DNA of 64,000 nucleotides from Pseudomonadota bacterium (lineage in GTDB: Bacteria > Myxococcota_A > Polyangia > Polyangiales > Polyangiaceae). The translations under genes were made by a program, and so were the position numbers. Each line of letters starts with the position of its first letter. The stretch's first letter is position 1. Location of the stretch: assembly GCA_023423895.1 (NCBI GenBank), contig JAFAER010000013.1, positions 112,829 through 176,828 on the forward strand, in the 5' to 3' direction. The notes beneath the pieces are model-generated. The model searched no databases. It was not told where the DNA came from and was given only the letters and a program-made list of their open reading frames with translations. This document shows, in pieces, positions 9,571 to 18,381 of this stretch.

Positions 9571-10371
9571 ATGGAGATCGACACCTCTCGCGGTCGCATG
9601 GAGCTCCTCGATGCTGGCGCGGGCTCACCGCTCGTGATGCTGCTCCATCCCTTCCCGTTCACGGCCGACGTCTGGAGCGATCAGCTCCGGACGCTCACTG
9701 CGCGAAGGCGTGTCGTCGCACCCAACCTCCGCGGCTTCGGCCGATCGGGCCCGTTCGATGCAGCCACACCTCCGTCCGTCGACGCGATGGCCGACGACAT
9801 GGTCGCGCTCCTCGATGCGGTGGCTCCGGGCATGCCGGTCGTCCTCGGGGGCGTCTCGATGGGCGGTTACGTCGCGCTCGCGTTCGCGCGCCGGCATCCC
9901 GAGAGGCTCCGCGCGTTGATCCTCGCCGATACCCGCGCCGAGCCGGACGACGCCGAGGCACGCGACAAGCGCAATGCCTCGATCGCTCGCGTGCAGGCGG
10001 GTGACGTGACCGGCTTCGTCGACGACATGCTCGAGAAGCTCGCCGGCAAGACGACTCGCGCCGAACGTCCGGACGTCGTGCGACGACTGCGCGACCTCAT
10101 GCTGCAGACGTCGCCCGCGACGCTCTCCGCAGCGCTCGCGGCGCTGCGTGATCGGCCGGACGCACGCCCGCACCTGAGTGCGATCCGCGTCCCGACACTC
10201 GTGATCGTCGGCGCCGAGGACGTGGTCACCCCGCCGGCCGCAGCGGAGGTGATGAAGAAGGCGATTCCGAGGGCCACGCTCGTCACCGTCGAAGGCGCTG
10301 GCCACCTCTCGAACGTCGAAGCCCCCGCCCGGTTCGACGAGGCGGTCGAGCGCTTCCTCGCTGCGCTCTGA
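9571..10371 (+). CDS. Alpha/beta hydrolase
   Basis: A protein of 266 residues starting at the ATG at 9571. The catalytic triad is visible: nucleophile Ser96 in GGVSMGG, Asp217 in VGAEDVV and His245 in GAGHLS. The oxyanion region HPFPF lies at 26-30. The size and motif spacing match the 3-oxoadipate enol-lactonase/haloperoxidase branch of cytosolic hydrolases. The substrate cannot be assigned from sequence. It stands alone, divergent from the rhodanese gene. Confidence 0.9.
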   Translation: MEIDTSRGRMELLDAGAGSPLVMLLHPFPFTADVWSDQLRTLTARRRVVAPNLRGFGRSGPFDAATPPSVDAMADDMVALLDAVAPGMPVVLGGVSMGGYVALAFARRHPERLRALILADTRAEPDDAEARDKRNASIARVQAGDVTGFVDDMLEKLAGKTTRAERPDVVRRLRDLMLQTSPATLSAALAALRDRPDARPHLSAIRVPTLVIVGAEDVVTPPAAAEVMKKAIPRATLVTVEGAGHLSNVEAPARFDEAVERFLAAL

Positions 10372-10393
10372 CGGCCGCTGGCTCGTTCCACGG

Positions 10394-10412
10394 GCTCGTC
10401 ATCCAAACGAGC
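10394..10412 (+). terminator. Weak hairpin downstream of hydrolase gene
   Basis: GCTCGT (10394-10399) pairs with ACGAGC (10407-10412) around a seven-base loop, 22 bases after the hydrolase stop. There is no T-run, so termination would need Rho or would be weak. Confidence 0.25.
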
Positions 10413-10555
10413 GACATCCGACGAATACCTCATCAAAGGAGGCCGGCTGGGCCCTTTGCACAGAGGTGGTGCCCCCGCGTCCGGCGCGAGGGTCCGACCA
10501 CCTCGAGTCGCAACGCGCAGCTCCATCCACCGTCCCCACCGTCCGAGGTCTCTCG

Positions 10556-11206
10556 ATGATGTCGATGATGGCTCCTTCCCTGAACCCGGTCCGCCTCTTC
10601 GCCGTGCGCGCCATCGCCTCCCTCGGCCAGCCAGCCGAGACCCGCGACGGCATGTCGAGCCACCGCACGGCGCTCCGGACGACCCTCGCGGCGACCGGCA
10701 TCGTCACGGACAACATCGTCCCGCAGCCGACGGCTTCCTTCACGGGGACGAAGCACCATGCGCTCATCGTCTGGTACGACGTGCCGTGTGACGCCCTACG
10801 GCTGTTCGCGCCGCCGCTTCGCCTCATCGACGAGACCACCGAGCGCGCGCTCGATCTCGTGAACGGGTCCGTCACGACCGATCTCGATCTCGCGCCGATC
10901 GAGGACGTGGACGCAGCGGCAAGGTTGATGGCGCTGATGAGCGTCGGCGGCGACGATCCAGCGGACCTCCATGCGCGCTTCATCGAGCCCCAGCTGCACC
11001 GCTACGACGAGGACTTCACTCCGCCGAGCGTGGAGGATCTCCAGGCGCTGTGGCGTCGCATCTTCCCGTACTACTTCGGAGGGACGAGCACGCCGCCGAC
11101 CACGCTGGACGCGTGGATCGCACGGACGTGGGCGTTCGGTGTCGGCCACGTGGAGCGGCCGGCGCCGAAGACCAAGACGCGCGCCCGCGCTCGGCGCGCA
11201 CGGTGA
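10556..11206 (+). CDS. Hypothetical protein
   Basis: A protein of 216 residues from the ATG at 10556, which has AGG seven bases upstream. Nearby ATGs (10559, 10565, 10568) and a GTG at 10466 are alternatives. The first 30 residues contain a mildly hydrophobic stretch. The rest is soluble, with a conserved-looking core (HHALIVWYDVPCDALRLF, then LWRRIFPYYFGG) and a basic Lys/Arg tail. I do not recognise the family. The frame is favoured over the antisense frame by amino-acid composition. It is convergent with the next gene, with only 7 bases between stops. Confidence 0.55.
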   Translation: MMSMMAPSLNPVRLFAVRAIASLGQPAETRDGMSSHRTALRTTLAATGIVTDNIVPQPTASFTGTKHHALIVWYDVPCDALRLFAPPLRLIDETTERALDLVNGSVTTDLDLAPIEDVDAAARLMALMSVGGDDPADLHARFIEPQLHRYDEDFTPPSVEDLQALWRRIFPYYFGGTSTPPTTLDAWIARTWAFGVGHVERPAPKTKTRARARRAR

Positions 11207-11213
11207 ACACGCG

Positions 11214-11606
11214 CTAGGCGCTGCCGCCGCGGACCATCAGCGGCGAAGCGGGAACATCGGCACACTGGATCTGCCCGCGCGCCGCGACGAGCACGCGCAT
11301 GAGCCCGCAGTCGATCGACTTCTCCGTCTCGGTCGCGAACGGCTCGGCATCGAGCAGACGCAGCACGCGCGCGACGGTCTCTTTCGGGATCGCACCGACG
11401 AAGCCGGGCATCGAGGGGTCGACCGGAGCGTCACCGAGCTGCGCAACGAAGAAGCGCGTGGACTCGTCCGTCATGTCTGCGACCACGACGACGAAGTCGT
11501 CGATCTGCTCGCCGTTCTTGCGAACGGCATCGAGCACTAGCGCGATCGTGGCCTCGCTCTGCACGTAGATGCTCGCGAACCACTCCGTCATCGGCTCCTG
11601 GCTCAT
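11214..11606 (-). CDS. Hypothetical protein
   Basis: A 130-residue soluble protein with a GAGG ribosome site before the ATG at 11606. It has an alpha/beta pattern (FVVVVADMTDESTRFFVAQLGD, then VLRLLDAEPFATETEKSIDCG). There is no signal peptide or recognisable motif. Composition and codon use are normal for this genome, so it is probably a real gene of unknown function. Confidence 0.6.
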   Translation of the reverse strand: MSQEPMTEWFASIYVQSEATIALVLDAVRKNGEQIDDFVVVVADMTDESTRFFVAQLGDAPVDPSMPGFVGAIPKETVARVLRLLDAEPFATETEKSIDCGLMRVLVAARGQIQCADVPASPLMVRGGSA

Positions 11607-11673
11607 GCCTCGTGACTACGCAACGGACGCTGCGACGTCCATCGCTTTCACGAGGCGAGCTCGACCGTCGCGG

Positions 11674-13083
11674 TCAGCGGCGGCGGCGACGAAGCACCGC
11701 CGCGAGGGCGATCGCCACTCCGCCGAGCGCTGCATGGCTCGACGATACGGGCGCCGTCCGGCACCCGCAGCCGTTGTCTGCGCGGGGGCCGAATCCGTCG
11801 TCACCGTCGTCCGTCGTCGGTCCCGTCGCGGGCGGCGCCGGGGCCTCGGGCTCGAGCCCGGTGCCGCTCACCTTGATGATCTGGACCGGCTCGTTGGGAT
11901 CGTTCGAGGTGACGGTGATCTCGGCGCTCTGCACGCCCTTCTTCGCGGGGATGAAGGTGATGTCGAGGTCGAGCTTCTCCTTCGGCTTCATGTTCTTGGT
12001 CGGCGAGACCTTGAACTGCGGGTCGGAGCTCTTCAGCGCGAGCACCGCGTCGAGCTCGCCGGTGTTGTCGATCGCCGCTGGCTTCTTCACCTCGTGACCG
12101 ATGACGGAGCTGCCGAGATCGAGCGTCTTCGCGGCCTTCACGTTCGGCAGCGGAATGTGGAACGTCGCAGCAGGGAAGACGACGTCGATGGGCGTCTCGC
12201 CGCTCGCGAAGGGCAGCTCGACTCCGGCCGCCGCGATGTCGAGGACGAGCGCAAACGGCAACGTGAAGTCACCGATCTTCGTGATCGTGACGCTCGGTCG
12301 ACCGAGCAGCGTCCCCGTGTACGAGATCTTGCCCTTCACCTGCGCCGCGATGTCGAGGAAGTCGGCGTCCGTGGTGGGGATCGACCAGTGCCCTCCGTCC
12401 TTCGTGATCGGATCGCCGCCCTGGAGGACGACGTCGGTCGTCGCGTAGTTGAACGTCGGCGAGGTCGTCGCGTTGAAGGCGAGCGTCCCGGTGAGCGGCG
12501 GTGACGATCCTCCCGTCCCGGGCAGTGGCATGCTGAAGAGCTGCGCGTTCGCGAGCGCAGGTCCCTTGACGTTCACGATCGCGTACTTCGAAAACGCCCA
12601 CGGCTCGAACAGTGTCGTGCCGGTCCCGACGTAGTTCCAGGCCGAGCCGGGCACGTGGTCGATGAGGGCGTTCGCGTCGTAGTCGTACGTCAGGTTGAAG
12701 CCGAACGCGGTGATGAAGAGCGTGATGTGCGGCGCGAGCGTGTGCTCGACCTTGAACGTGCCGTCCTGCGTCTTGCTGTCGACGAGCACGAGCTCGATTG
12801 TCTTGTCGTCGGGCCAGACGGCTTCGACGACGACGCTCTTCATCGCGACGGAGAGCAGCGGCTTCGTCGCGTCCGCGAGCGGGTCGAGGTTCGCGCTGAA
12901 CTGCACCTTCAGCAGCGAGTCGCCGATCTTGTCGCTCTTCGGCCCGACGATCGGGTTGCGCGTCCACCACGAGAGATCCGTGGTCCCGCGAGACCGGTTC
13001 AGATCCGTTGCGGCGGCGTCGGCGGCCGACGTCGTGAGCAGGCAAGCGGCGGTGAGGACGGCGGACCGAAAGGCGAGGCGCAT
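11674..13083 (-). CDS. MYXO-CTERM surface protein with ASH-like domain
   Basis: A protein of 469 residues from the ATG at 13083. A cleavable signal peptide covers residues 1 to about 24. The large middle part is beta-rich and Thr/Asp/Gly-rich. Residues about 330-425 (SSDPQFKVSPTKNMKPKEKL, then TSNDPNEPVQIIKVSGTG) look like an ASH/MSP-type immunoglobulin domain. The C-terminus has GCGC, a hydrophobic helix and a five-Arg tail, which is the MYXO-CTERM sorting signal processed by myxosortase for surface anchoring. The function is unknown; adhesion or structure is plausible. The longer frame to 13122 begins before the signal peptide and is not preferred. Confidence 0.85.
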   Translation of the reverse strand: MRLAFRSAVLTAACLLTTSAADAAATDLNRSRGTTDLSWWTRNPIVGPKSDKIGDSLLKVQFSANLDPLADATKPLLSVAMKSVVVEAVWPDDKTIELVLVDSKTQDGTFKVEHTLAPHITLFITAFGFNLTYDYDANALIDHVPGSAWNYVGTGTTLFEPWAFSKYAIVNVKGPALANAQLFSMPLPGTGGSSPPLTGTLAFNATTSPTFNYATTDVVLQGGDPITKDGGHWSIPTTDADFLDIAAQVKGKISYTGTLLGRPSVTITKIGDFTLPFALVLDIAAAGVELPFASGETPIDVVFPAATFHIPLPNVKAAKTLDLGSSVIGHEVKKPAAIDNTGELDAVLALKSSDPQFKVSPTKNMKPKEKLDLDITFIPAKKGVQSAEITVTSNDPNEPVQIIKVSGTGLEPEAPAPPATGPTTDDGDDGFGPRADNGCGCRTAPVSSSHAALGGVAIALAAVLRRRRR

Positions 13084-13144
13084 CTGGAGATCCCCTTCGC
13101 GCCGCCCGACGCGACGCGACACGGCCCATACCCCGTATGGCAGA

Positions 13145-13191
13145 GCTCGGGAGCACGTAGTTCGTCATGAGACGCAATCGTGCTCCCGAGC
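13145..13191. terminator. 13-bp perfect inverted repeat in intergenic region
   Basis: 13145-13157 and 13179-13191 are perfect 13-base complements with a 21-base loop. The repeat sits between the peroxiredoxin stop (13254) and the MYXO-CTERM gene start (13083), both on the minus strand. It could end peroxiredoxin transcription or act as an operator for the surface protein gene. No T-run follows on either strand. Confidence 0.4.
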
Positions 13192-13253
13192 GCCCCTGGA
13201 TGGGGCTGGGCAGTGCGCGTCGGGATAGGCGCGCGGATCTCCGAGACCGCGGC

Positions 13254-13712
13254 TTACTTCTTCAGCGCCGCGATGTCGCTGAGGACGACCTTCTCGTGAC
13301 CGTTCGGATCGACCTTCGCGTAGACCTTGCGGACCACGCCCTGGGGATCGACGAGGAACGTCGTCCGGTCCCAGTACTTCGTCCCCTTCCACTCGGACTG
13401 GCCGACGCCGAGCGCGGTGAGGAGCTTCCGATCGGTGTCCGCGAGGAGCTCGATCGAAAACGAGAACTTGTTGCAGAACGCCTTGTGCGAAGTGACGTCA
13501 TCCTCGCTGAGGCCGACGACGACGGCGCCGGCTGCATCGTAGTCCGCCTTCGTCGCGGTGAAGGACTTGCCCTGGATGGTACAGCCGGGGGTGTCGTCCT
13601 TCGGGTAGACGTAGAGAACGAGCCACTTGTCCGCGTAGTCCGCGTTCGTGCGCGTGGCACCGTCCTGGTTCGGGAGCGAGAACGAAGGGAGCTTCTGGCC
13701 GACGTCGATCAT
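13254..13712 (-). CDS. bcp: Peroxiredoxin, Bcp/PrxQ type
   Basis: A thiol peroxidase of 152 residues that reduces hydrogen and organic peroxides using thioredoxin. The peroxidatic Cys44 lies in DDTPGCTIQ. The usual PrxQ resolving cysteine five residues later is absent (Ser49); C80 in HKAFCNKF is the likely partner, or the enzyme works as a 1-Cys form. The rest matches the family (VVGLSEDDVTSHKAFC, YWDRTTFLVDPQG). It is a cytoplasmic, single-gene unit. Confidence 0.93.
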   Translation of the reverse strand: MIDVGQKLPSFSLPNQDGATRTNADYADKWLVLYVYPKDDTPGCTIQGKSFTATKADYDAAGAVVVGLSEDDVTSHKAFCNKFSFSIELLADTDRKLLTALGVGQSEWKGTKYWDRTTFLVDPQGVVRKVYAKVDPNGHEKVVLSDIAALKK

Positions 13713-13790
13713 GCGCCGGTCGTTAGCACGAAGCCGACGTCATGATGAGTCTGACGGGGTGTGGTTCGTCGCCGCGTCGCGCGAGCGACA

Positions 13791-13826
13791 CGAGCGAGGC
13801 GAGCGAGGCGAGCGAGGCGAGCGAGG
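13791..13826. repeat. Four tandem 9-bp repeats
   Basis: The unit CGAGCGAGG occurs four times without a gap, followed by a degenerate fifth copy. It lies between the peroxiredoxin start and the end of the MscS-like gene, outside any supported gene. It is probably slippage-prone spacer DNA. Confidence 0.7.
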
Positions 13827-13829
13827 CGA

Positions 13830-13861
13830 CGAACGGGCGGCCACGACGTGACGCCCGTTCG
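13830..13861. terminator. Terminator-like hairpin after MscS-like gene
   Basis: CGAACGGGCG (13830-13839) pairs perfectly with CGCCCGTTCG (13852-13861) around a 12-base loop. The stem starts 7 bases after the stop of the MscS-like gene on the minus strand. On the plus strand it is followed by GTTTTC. Confidence 0.5.
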
Positions 13862-13867
13862 TTTTCG

Positions 13868-14608
13868 TCAGGCGCTGACGCCGACGCGCGGCGGCGGAGC
13901 ACCGGGAGTCGGCGTCGTCGGTCCGAGGAAGGAACGACGCTCCCACCACGAGTGGGCGACGCGCCCTGCGACATCGCGGGCTCCCAGTCCGAACGCGAGC
14001 GCCCCCGCGACCGCGATCGCTCCGAGCGTGAGCATGAACGCCAGGTTGACGATCTCGGGCGCGATCTGGAGCTCGCGAAGAGCCATGAATGCACCGACCG
14101 CGATGATCGCGCCGCGCACGAGTGACGGTAGAACGCGCGGACTCTCCGTCCCCGCCCCCATCCCGACCTCGGCACCGGCGGTCGTGCTCACAGCACGCGG
14201 GCGGAACACGCGGTCGCGTACCCAGTTGCCGATGAGCAGCGCAGCTCCGAACACGACAGCGGCGGCGATCGCGTGTGGCAGGTACCCGATCACGGCAGCA
14301 AGCCCGTTCGCGATGAAGTCGAGCCGCCACGCGCGCGAGGCCTGCATAACGGCCACGAGCATGACGATCACGTAGACAGCCGAGCCCAGCCATCTCGAGG
14401 CGCCCGACGGTTCGCCGGTCGTCCCTGCGCCGAGCCGGGAGACGAGGCGATCGAAGCCGACCTTGTGAGCGAGCGCGCGCGTCAGCCGCGAGAGCGCAAG
14501 GGCGATGATCCATCCGAGGAGGAGGATGACGAGGCCGGCGATGAGGTTGGGCACGAACCCAACGACCCTGTCGAAAGCCGTGGTGAGCCATTCAATCGTA
14601 GTTCTCAT
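13868..14608 (-). CDS. MscS-type transmembrane helix protein
   Basis: An inner-membrane protein of 246 residues. Paired helices are visible: IAGLVILLLGWIIALALSRL near 22-43, then VYVIVMLVAVMQ, AIAAAVVFGAALLIG, GAIIAVGAFMALR and AFMLTLGAIAVAGALAFGLG. The last reads like the pore-lining TM3 of MscS, followed by GARDVAGRV. The usual beta and alpha/beta vestibule domains are missing, so this is a TM-only member of the mechanosensitive channel family (conserved TM helix repeat). The ATG at 14608 has a GGAGG site. Function as an osmotic safety channel is uncertain. Confidence 0.8.
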   Translation of the reverse strand: MRTTIEWLTTAFDRVVGFVPNLIAGLVILLLGWIIALALSRLTRALAHKVGFDRLVSRLGAGTTGEPSGASRWLGSAVYVIVMLVAVMQASRAWRLDFIANGLAAVIGYLPHAIAAAVVFGAALLIGNWVRDRVFRPRAVSTTAGAEVGMGAGTESPRVLPSLVRGAIIAVGAFMALRELQIAPEIVNLAFMLTLGAIAVAGALAFGLGARDVAGRVAHSWWERRSFLGPTTPTPGAPPPRVGVSA

Positions 14609-14738
14609 GAGGAGCCTCCGAACTGCCCGGCGTCACGCAATGCCTGTACCCTGCACCTCGCCGTTCGAGCTCGACCGGACGTACGCCTTGCCCGTGCTCG
14701 CGCGGCGCCTACGATCGAAGGCCGTGCTTCCTCGTTCC

Positions 14739-15368
14739 ATGCGGCTCTCGCTCGCGGCCGCCCAGCTCGTCGGGTTCCTGACGCTCCTCCGAAGCGTCGC
14801 GTTCGATCGGTGGATCACCGTGGTCGTGTCGATGCTGCTCATCGCTGGCACGACGGCCGCCTTGCGCCGGCGCACCTGGGGCGTCGGTCTCGCGCTGGCG
14901 GCGGCCTGCTGGTTCCCGGTCGCGTTCGCCATCGGCATCGCGCCAGCGTGGTTCTGCCTCGTCGGGCTCGTCGGCGTGCTGCCTTTCCTGTTCGCCTCGC
15001 GCGCCCTCGCGCGCTTCGACAAGCAGGCGACCGTCCTGCTGGCCACCCTCGCAGCCGCCATCGGCGCAGTGGGCGCAGTCGCTTGGAAGCAGCTCGCGTT
15101 CGGAGTGTTCGAGCTCTTCCCCGCGCTGACGCCGACGACTCAGCCCCATCATGGCCTGTCGCTCCTCGCGCTCGTCGCAGGCGCAGTGCTCGTGCAAACG
15201 CGTTCGCTCGGCCGAGCGAACGGCGAGAGCGGCGACACCACGCGAATCCGCGTCGCCGAGCCCGTGCGCATCGCTACGGACGCCGACGACCATCCCGCCG
15301 AGAGGATGGATGACGACGCGCGGGTCGAGGCTCTCGTCGACATGCGCCGTCGCTCGGGGAGGATCTGA
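14739..15368 (+). CDS. Hypothetical multi-pass membrane protein
   Basis: A protein of 209 residues if started at the ATG at 14739; the ATG at 14640 would add 33 residues but leave only 31 bases to the divergent gene. About six hydrophobic helices span residues 5-125, including WITVVVSMLLIAGTTAAL and LLATLAAAIGAVGAVAW. They are followed by a charged cytoplasmic tail of about 50 residues. No family is recognised. Confidence 0.6.
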   Translation: MRLSLAAAQLVGFLTLLRSVAFDRWITVVVSMLLIAGTTAALRRRTWGVGLALAAACWFPVAFAIGIAPAWFCLVGLVGVLPFLFASRALARFDKQATVLLATLAAAIGAVGAVAWKQLAFGVFELFPALTPTTQPHHGLSLLALVAGAVLVQTRSLGRANGESGDTTRIRVAEPVRIATDADDHPAERMDDDARVEALVDMRRRSGRI

Positions 15369-15553
15369 GCGGCGTCGGGATCGATCTTGCGCAACGCCGC
15401 AGGGCGGCTTCGCTACGGGCATCAACGGATGCACAAGCAAGACCCGCTCGCTCGACGTGCTCTTCCGCGCGCCGCGGACGAAGTGAGCGAGCGGTTCATC
15501 GTCTCATCGACGCGGGCTCGAACCGCGTCCACGCGCCGGAGGCCGCACGCGGT

Positions 15554-16168
15554 TCACATGCTCGTCTTCTTCCACGAGTCGAGCTCCTGGACGCGCGCAA
15601 ACCACCTCTGGATGTTGGCGTAGGGAGCGAGCGGGAGCTGCGCGGGGACGGTGACCATGAGCGGGCACCCGATCGCGATGTCCGCGAGCGAGAGGCCCTT
15701 GCCCGAGATCCATTCTCGGTTCGCGAGGTGGGCATCGAGCACCTTCGCGAGCTCGGCGAGTTGCGCTTCGCCGCGAGCCACGTGAGCGGCGTCCGGTTCA
15801 CCGAGGCCGAGGAACTTCTTCACCACGCGCTCCCAGTTGAAGATGGCGACGGTCGGGCCCCAGTGGTTCGCGCTCCAGAACATCCACTTGTTCACGTCGG
15901 CCCGCGCCCGGAGGTCGGTCGGGTAGAGCGTCTGGCCCGGGGTCTTGTCGGCGAGATACGCCATGATCGCCTGCGACTCGAACAGCACGAAGTCGCCGTC
16001 GACGAGCACGGGGACCTTGCCGTTCGGGTTCAGCGCGAGGAAGTCGGACTTGCGCTGCTCACCCTTTCCGAGATCGACGAGCACCGGCTCGACATCGGCG
16101 CCGAGCTGGATCGCGGTCATCAGGGCCTTCTTCGCATTCGAGGAGAACGGGGAGTGGAAGATCTTCAT
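15554..16168 (-). CDS. Glutathione S-transferase family protein
   Basis: A protein of 204 residues from the ATG at 16168. The thioredoxin-like N-domain runs MKIFHSPFSSNAKKALM, with Ser9/Ser10 in the position of the catalytic residue, then GKVPVLVDGDFVLFESQAIMAYL with the cis-Pro and the ES glutathione-binding pair. The all-helical C-domain contains ISGKGLSLADIAIGCPL, the folding motif of the family. It probably conjugates or reduces electrophiles; the substrate is unknown. Confidence 0.9.
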   Translation of the reverse strand: MKIFHSPFSSNAKKALMTAIQLGADVEPVLVDLGKGEQRKSDFLALNPNGKVPVLVDGDFVLFESQAIMAYLADKTPGQTLYPTDLRARADVNKWMFWSANHWGPTVAIFNWERVVKKFLGLGEPDAAHVARGEAQLAELAKVLDAHLANREWISGKGLSLADIAIGCPLMVTVPAQLPLAPYANIQRWFARVQELDSWKKTSM

Positions 16169-16271
16169 CGCCGACGAACGTAGTCGAGCGCGCTGACAGC
16201 CGAATGTCAGTTTAGGTCGAGCGTGCAAACCCGCATCGTAGGGCCGTCTGGGAAAGAGGATTCCCTGCGAG

Positions 16272-16805
16272 CTACGAGACCGCGTTCGCGCCGACGGTGC
16301 GCCGGAGCGCGTCGATGAGGACCAGCGCGACGCCGGGGAAGACGCCGAACTGGATCTCGGGATGGTGCTTCAGAAAGAACTTCGCGAGCCATCCGAGCGA
16401 CGTGGGATCGAACTCGACGTCGCCCTCGACGAGGCAGGCTTCGCCACCGTCGAGCGGCGTGAGGCCGAAGCCGAGGCGAATGTCGCGAGGCTCGCCCGCG
16501 GTCCAGCGCATCTCGAAGGTGCGCTGTTCTTCATAGCGAACGTCGGCGGTGAACTCGAATCCAGCCGAGAAGAGCCCGAGCTTGAACTTCAGCTCGAACG
16601 TCACGCTGTCGCCGCGGCGTCGGACGCGGCTGACCATCGGCAGATGCTGCGCGTATCGTTCGATGTCGATGACGGCCGCCCACACCTCGGCGACGGGGCG
16701 GTCGATGCGCGCGCTTGCCGCCGCGCCGACCGGTTTGCCGTCCCTTCCGAGACGAACTCGGATGGTGGGGTCTTCTTCGACGGACTTCGAATCGGCGAGG
16801 TTCAG
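16272..16805 (-). CDS. SRPBCC (polyketide cyclase/START-like) protein, probable CTG start
   Basis: A lipid- or ligand-binding helix-grip protein of about 177 residues. The first conserved segment (SARIDRPVAEVWAAVIDIERY) is coded upstream of the first GTG at 16685, so that GTG is too late. Upstream in this frame there is no ATG, GTG or TTG before the stop at 16872-16874. A CTG at 16803-16805 has GGGAGAG five bases before it and would give a complete domain. An ATC or ATT start is another option. The rest reads QHLPMVSRVRRRGD, EFTADVRYEEQRTFEMRW, LVEGDVEFDP. Its short distance to the lipoprotein gene upstream on the same strand suggests an operon. Confidence 0.7.
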   Translation of the reverse strand: MNLADSKSVEEDPTIRVRLGRDGKPVGAAASARIDRPVAEVWAAVIDIERYAQHLPMVSRVRRRGDSVTFELKFKLGLFSAGFEFTADVRYEEQRTFEMRWTAGEPRDIRLGFGLTPLDGGEACLVEGDVEFDPTSLGWLAKFFLKHHPEIQFGVFPGVALVLIDALRRTVGANAVS

Positions 16806-16871
16806 CGGTGCTCTCCCGCGTGGAGCATGCGGGCATTGCCCCTTACCGGCAAGGACATCTTCAGTCTCCGC

Positions 16872-17465
16872 TCAGCGTGGAGGCGCGGTCTCCGCAGGAG
16901 CCGTCGGAGAGACGGCCTCGGGAGTGACGGCGCTCCGCGGAGGTGCTGGAGCGCGCGGCCTTCGCACGTCGTTCGGATCGGTCTTGTCTCCGCGCTCGGC
17001 GGCCTCGCTCGCCGAGCGCGGCGTGTCGAGCCGATGGGTGTCGGGGCCCGCTCCGACGTCGCCGCTTTCGCTTCCGGGGCCCCCCGGAGCACGCTTCGCC
17101 TTGTTGCCGCTCGTCGTTCCCGTCCCGTCTGGCGACTTGGACTTCGTGGTCTCGACGTCGTCGACCTCCGTGGGCGCGCCCATGTCGGCGGACGTCGTCG
17201 TGGTCTGCGAGGTGGCCGTATCCGGCTCCGGCGGGGCGGTCATCGAAGCGGGAACGCCGCTCAAGTCGAGAACGGCCTCTTCACTCAGACGTGCGGCGTG
17301 CGCCACGACGTTGGCGTGCGCCAGGTCGTACGTCTCCGACGGGTCGACATGGAGGTCGGAGCGCTCCGAAGAGAAACACGCGGCGATGCCGAGCGGCAGC
17401 AGGGCGGCGAGCAGTGCTCGAGCTGCGGTGGTGCCGGTTTGCGATCGATGCTGACGGTTTCTCAC
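16872..17465 (-). CDS. Low-complexity lipoprotein
   Basis: A protein of 197 residues from a GTG at 17465 with a strong AGGAGG site. The signal peptide ends in a lipobox (PLGIAAC, Cys near residue 30). The mature part is Thr/Ser/Pro/Asp/Glu-rich and probably disordered, with no globular domain visible. It is presumably anchored in a membrane; the role is unknown. Confidence 0.65.
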   Translation of the reverse strand: MRNRQHRSQTGTTAARALLAALLPLGIAACFSSERSDLHVDPSETYDLAHANVVAHAARLSEEAVLDLSGVPASMTAPPEPDTATSQTTTTSADMGAPTEVDDVETTKSKSPDGTGTTSGNKAKRAPGGPGSESGDVGAGPDTHRLDTPRSASEAAERGDKTDPNDVRRPRAPAPPRSAVTPEAVSPTAPAETAPPR

Positions 17466-17665
17466 GGGGTCCTCCTGTCGCTTCGTTCGTTCGAAGACGA
17501 CACCCGGAAACGAAGCAACGCACGTACCGCTGAACCGTACGTCAGCTCATCTCATCGAGCGCCATCTCGTGAACGAGCTGGCTCGAGCGGCGACGTGAGC
17601 GCCTTCTGCGCAGCGGCATGTGCGTTGCTCGACGGAGATCGCACCGGAAAAGCGAGGACGATCTC

Positions 17666-18271
17666 ATGCGCGACGTGAACATGATCTGGATCGTGGTTGC
17701 GCTGGCTGTGCTTGCGCTCGCTGTCGTCATCGCGGTCGCGGTCGCGCGGCGCGCGCGGCAGCGATCGCAGATGCTGCGCGAGCGGTTCGGGCCCGAATAC
17801 GAGCGGACCATCAAGCAATACGGTTCACGGCGTGGGGAGAGCGCGCTCGCGGCCCGCGTGGAGCGTGTCGAACAGATTTCCATCCGTGAGCTCAGCGACG
17901 AGGAGCGCACGCGCTTCGGGTCGTCGTGGGAGTCGATCCAGGCGCAGTTCGTCGACGACCCTCGCACCGCTGTGGCGCGCGCGAACGATCTGATCAAAGA
18001 CGTCATGCGCGCGCGCGGCTACTCTGCGGATGACCAGTTCGAGCAGCGAGCAGCCGATCTATCGGTGGACCATCCGGACGTCGTCCAGCACTACCGCGCG
18101 GCCCGTTCCCTCGCCCGCTCGGGGGCCGACCAGACGATGAACACGGAGGAGCTCCGTCAGGCCGTCGTCCACTACCGTGCGCTCTTCGCCGACCTCCTGC
18201 AGCCCTCGGCACGTCGTGGTCAGGTCGAAGAAGCGCCCTCGGCGCAGCCGCTGCGGCCCGTGCGAGCGTGA
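17666..18271 (+). CDS. Membrane-anchored hypothetical protein
   Basis: A protein of 201 residues from the ATG at 17666 (GAGGA site). One transmembrane helix at residues 7-26 is followed by a charged helical domain: RARQRSQMLRERFGPEYERT, then ERVEQISIRELSDEERTRF and SWESIQAQFVDDPRTAVARA. This pattern occurs in a widespread family of unknown function in proteobacteria and actinobacteria. A structural or stress role has been suggested only by context elsewhere. Confidence 0.7.
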   Translation: MRDVNMIWIVVALAVLALAVVIAVAVARRARQRSQMLRERFGPEYERTIKQYGSRRGESALAARVERVEQISIRELSDEERTRFGSSWESIQAQFVDDPRTAVARANDLIKDVMRARGYSADDQFEQRAADLSVDHPDVVQHYRAARSLARSGADQTMNTEELRQAVVHYRALFADLLQPSARRGQVEEAPSAQPLRPVRA

Positions 18272-18381
18272 GGCGGCCAAGACGCTTCCGCCTTTCCACT
18301 CGGGCCGCCCTCGACGCTCGCAAACCTCGCCGCGTTCGTCGAGCGACGCCGCGCGCCCTGAAGAGCACCGAAGACCGCGCT

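Noticed and set aside
10399..10983. 194-codon minus-strand frame opposite the gene at 10556
   Set aside because: Ser/Arg-rich shadow composition and no ribosome site; the plus-strand frame reads as a normal protein.
16685..16685. GTG at 16685 as the start of the SRPBCC protein
   Set aside because: It would remove the first conserved strand and helix of the domain, which are coded immediately upstream in the same frame.
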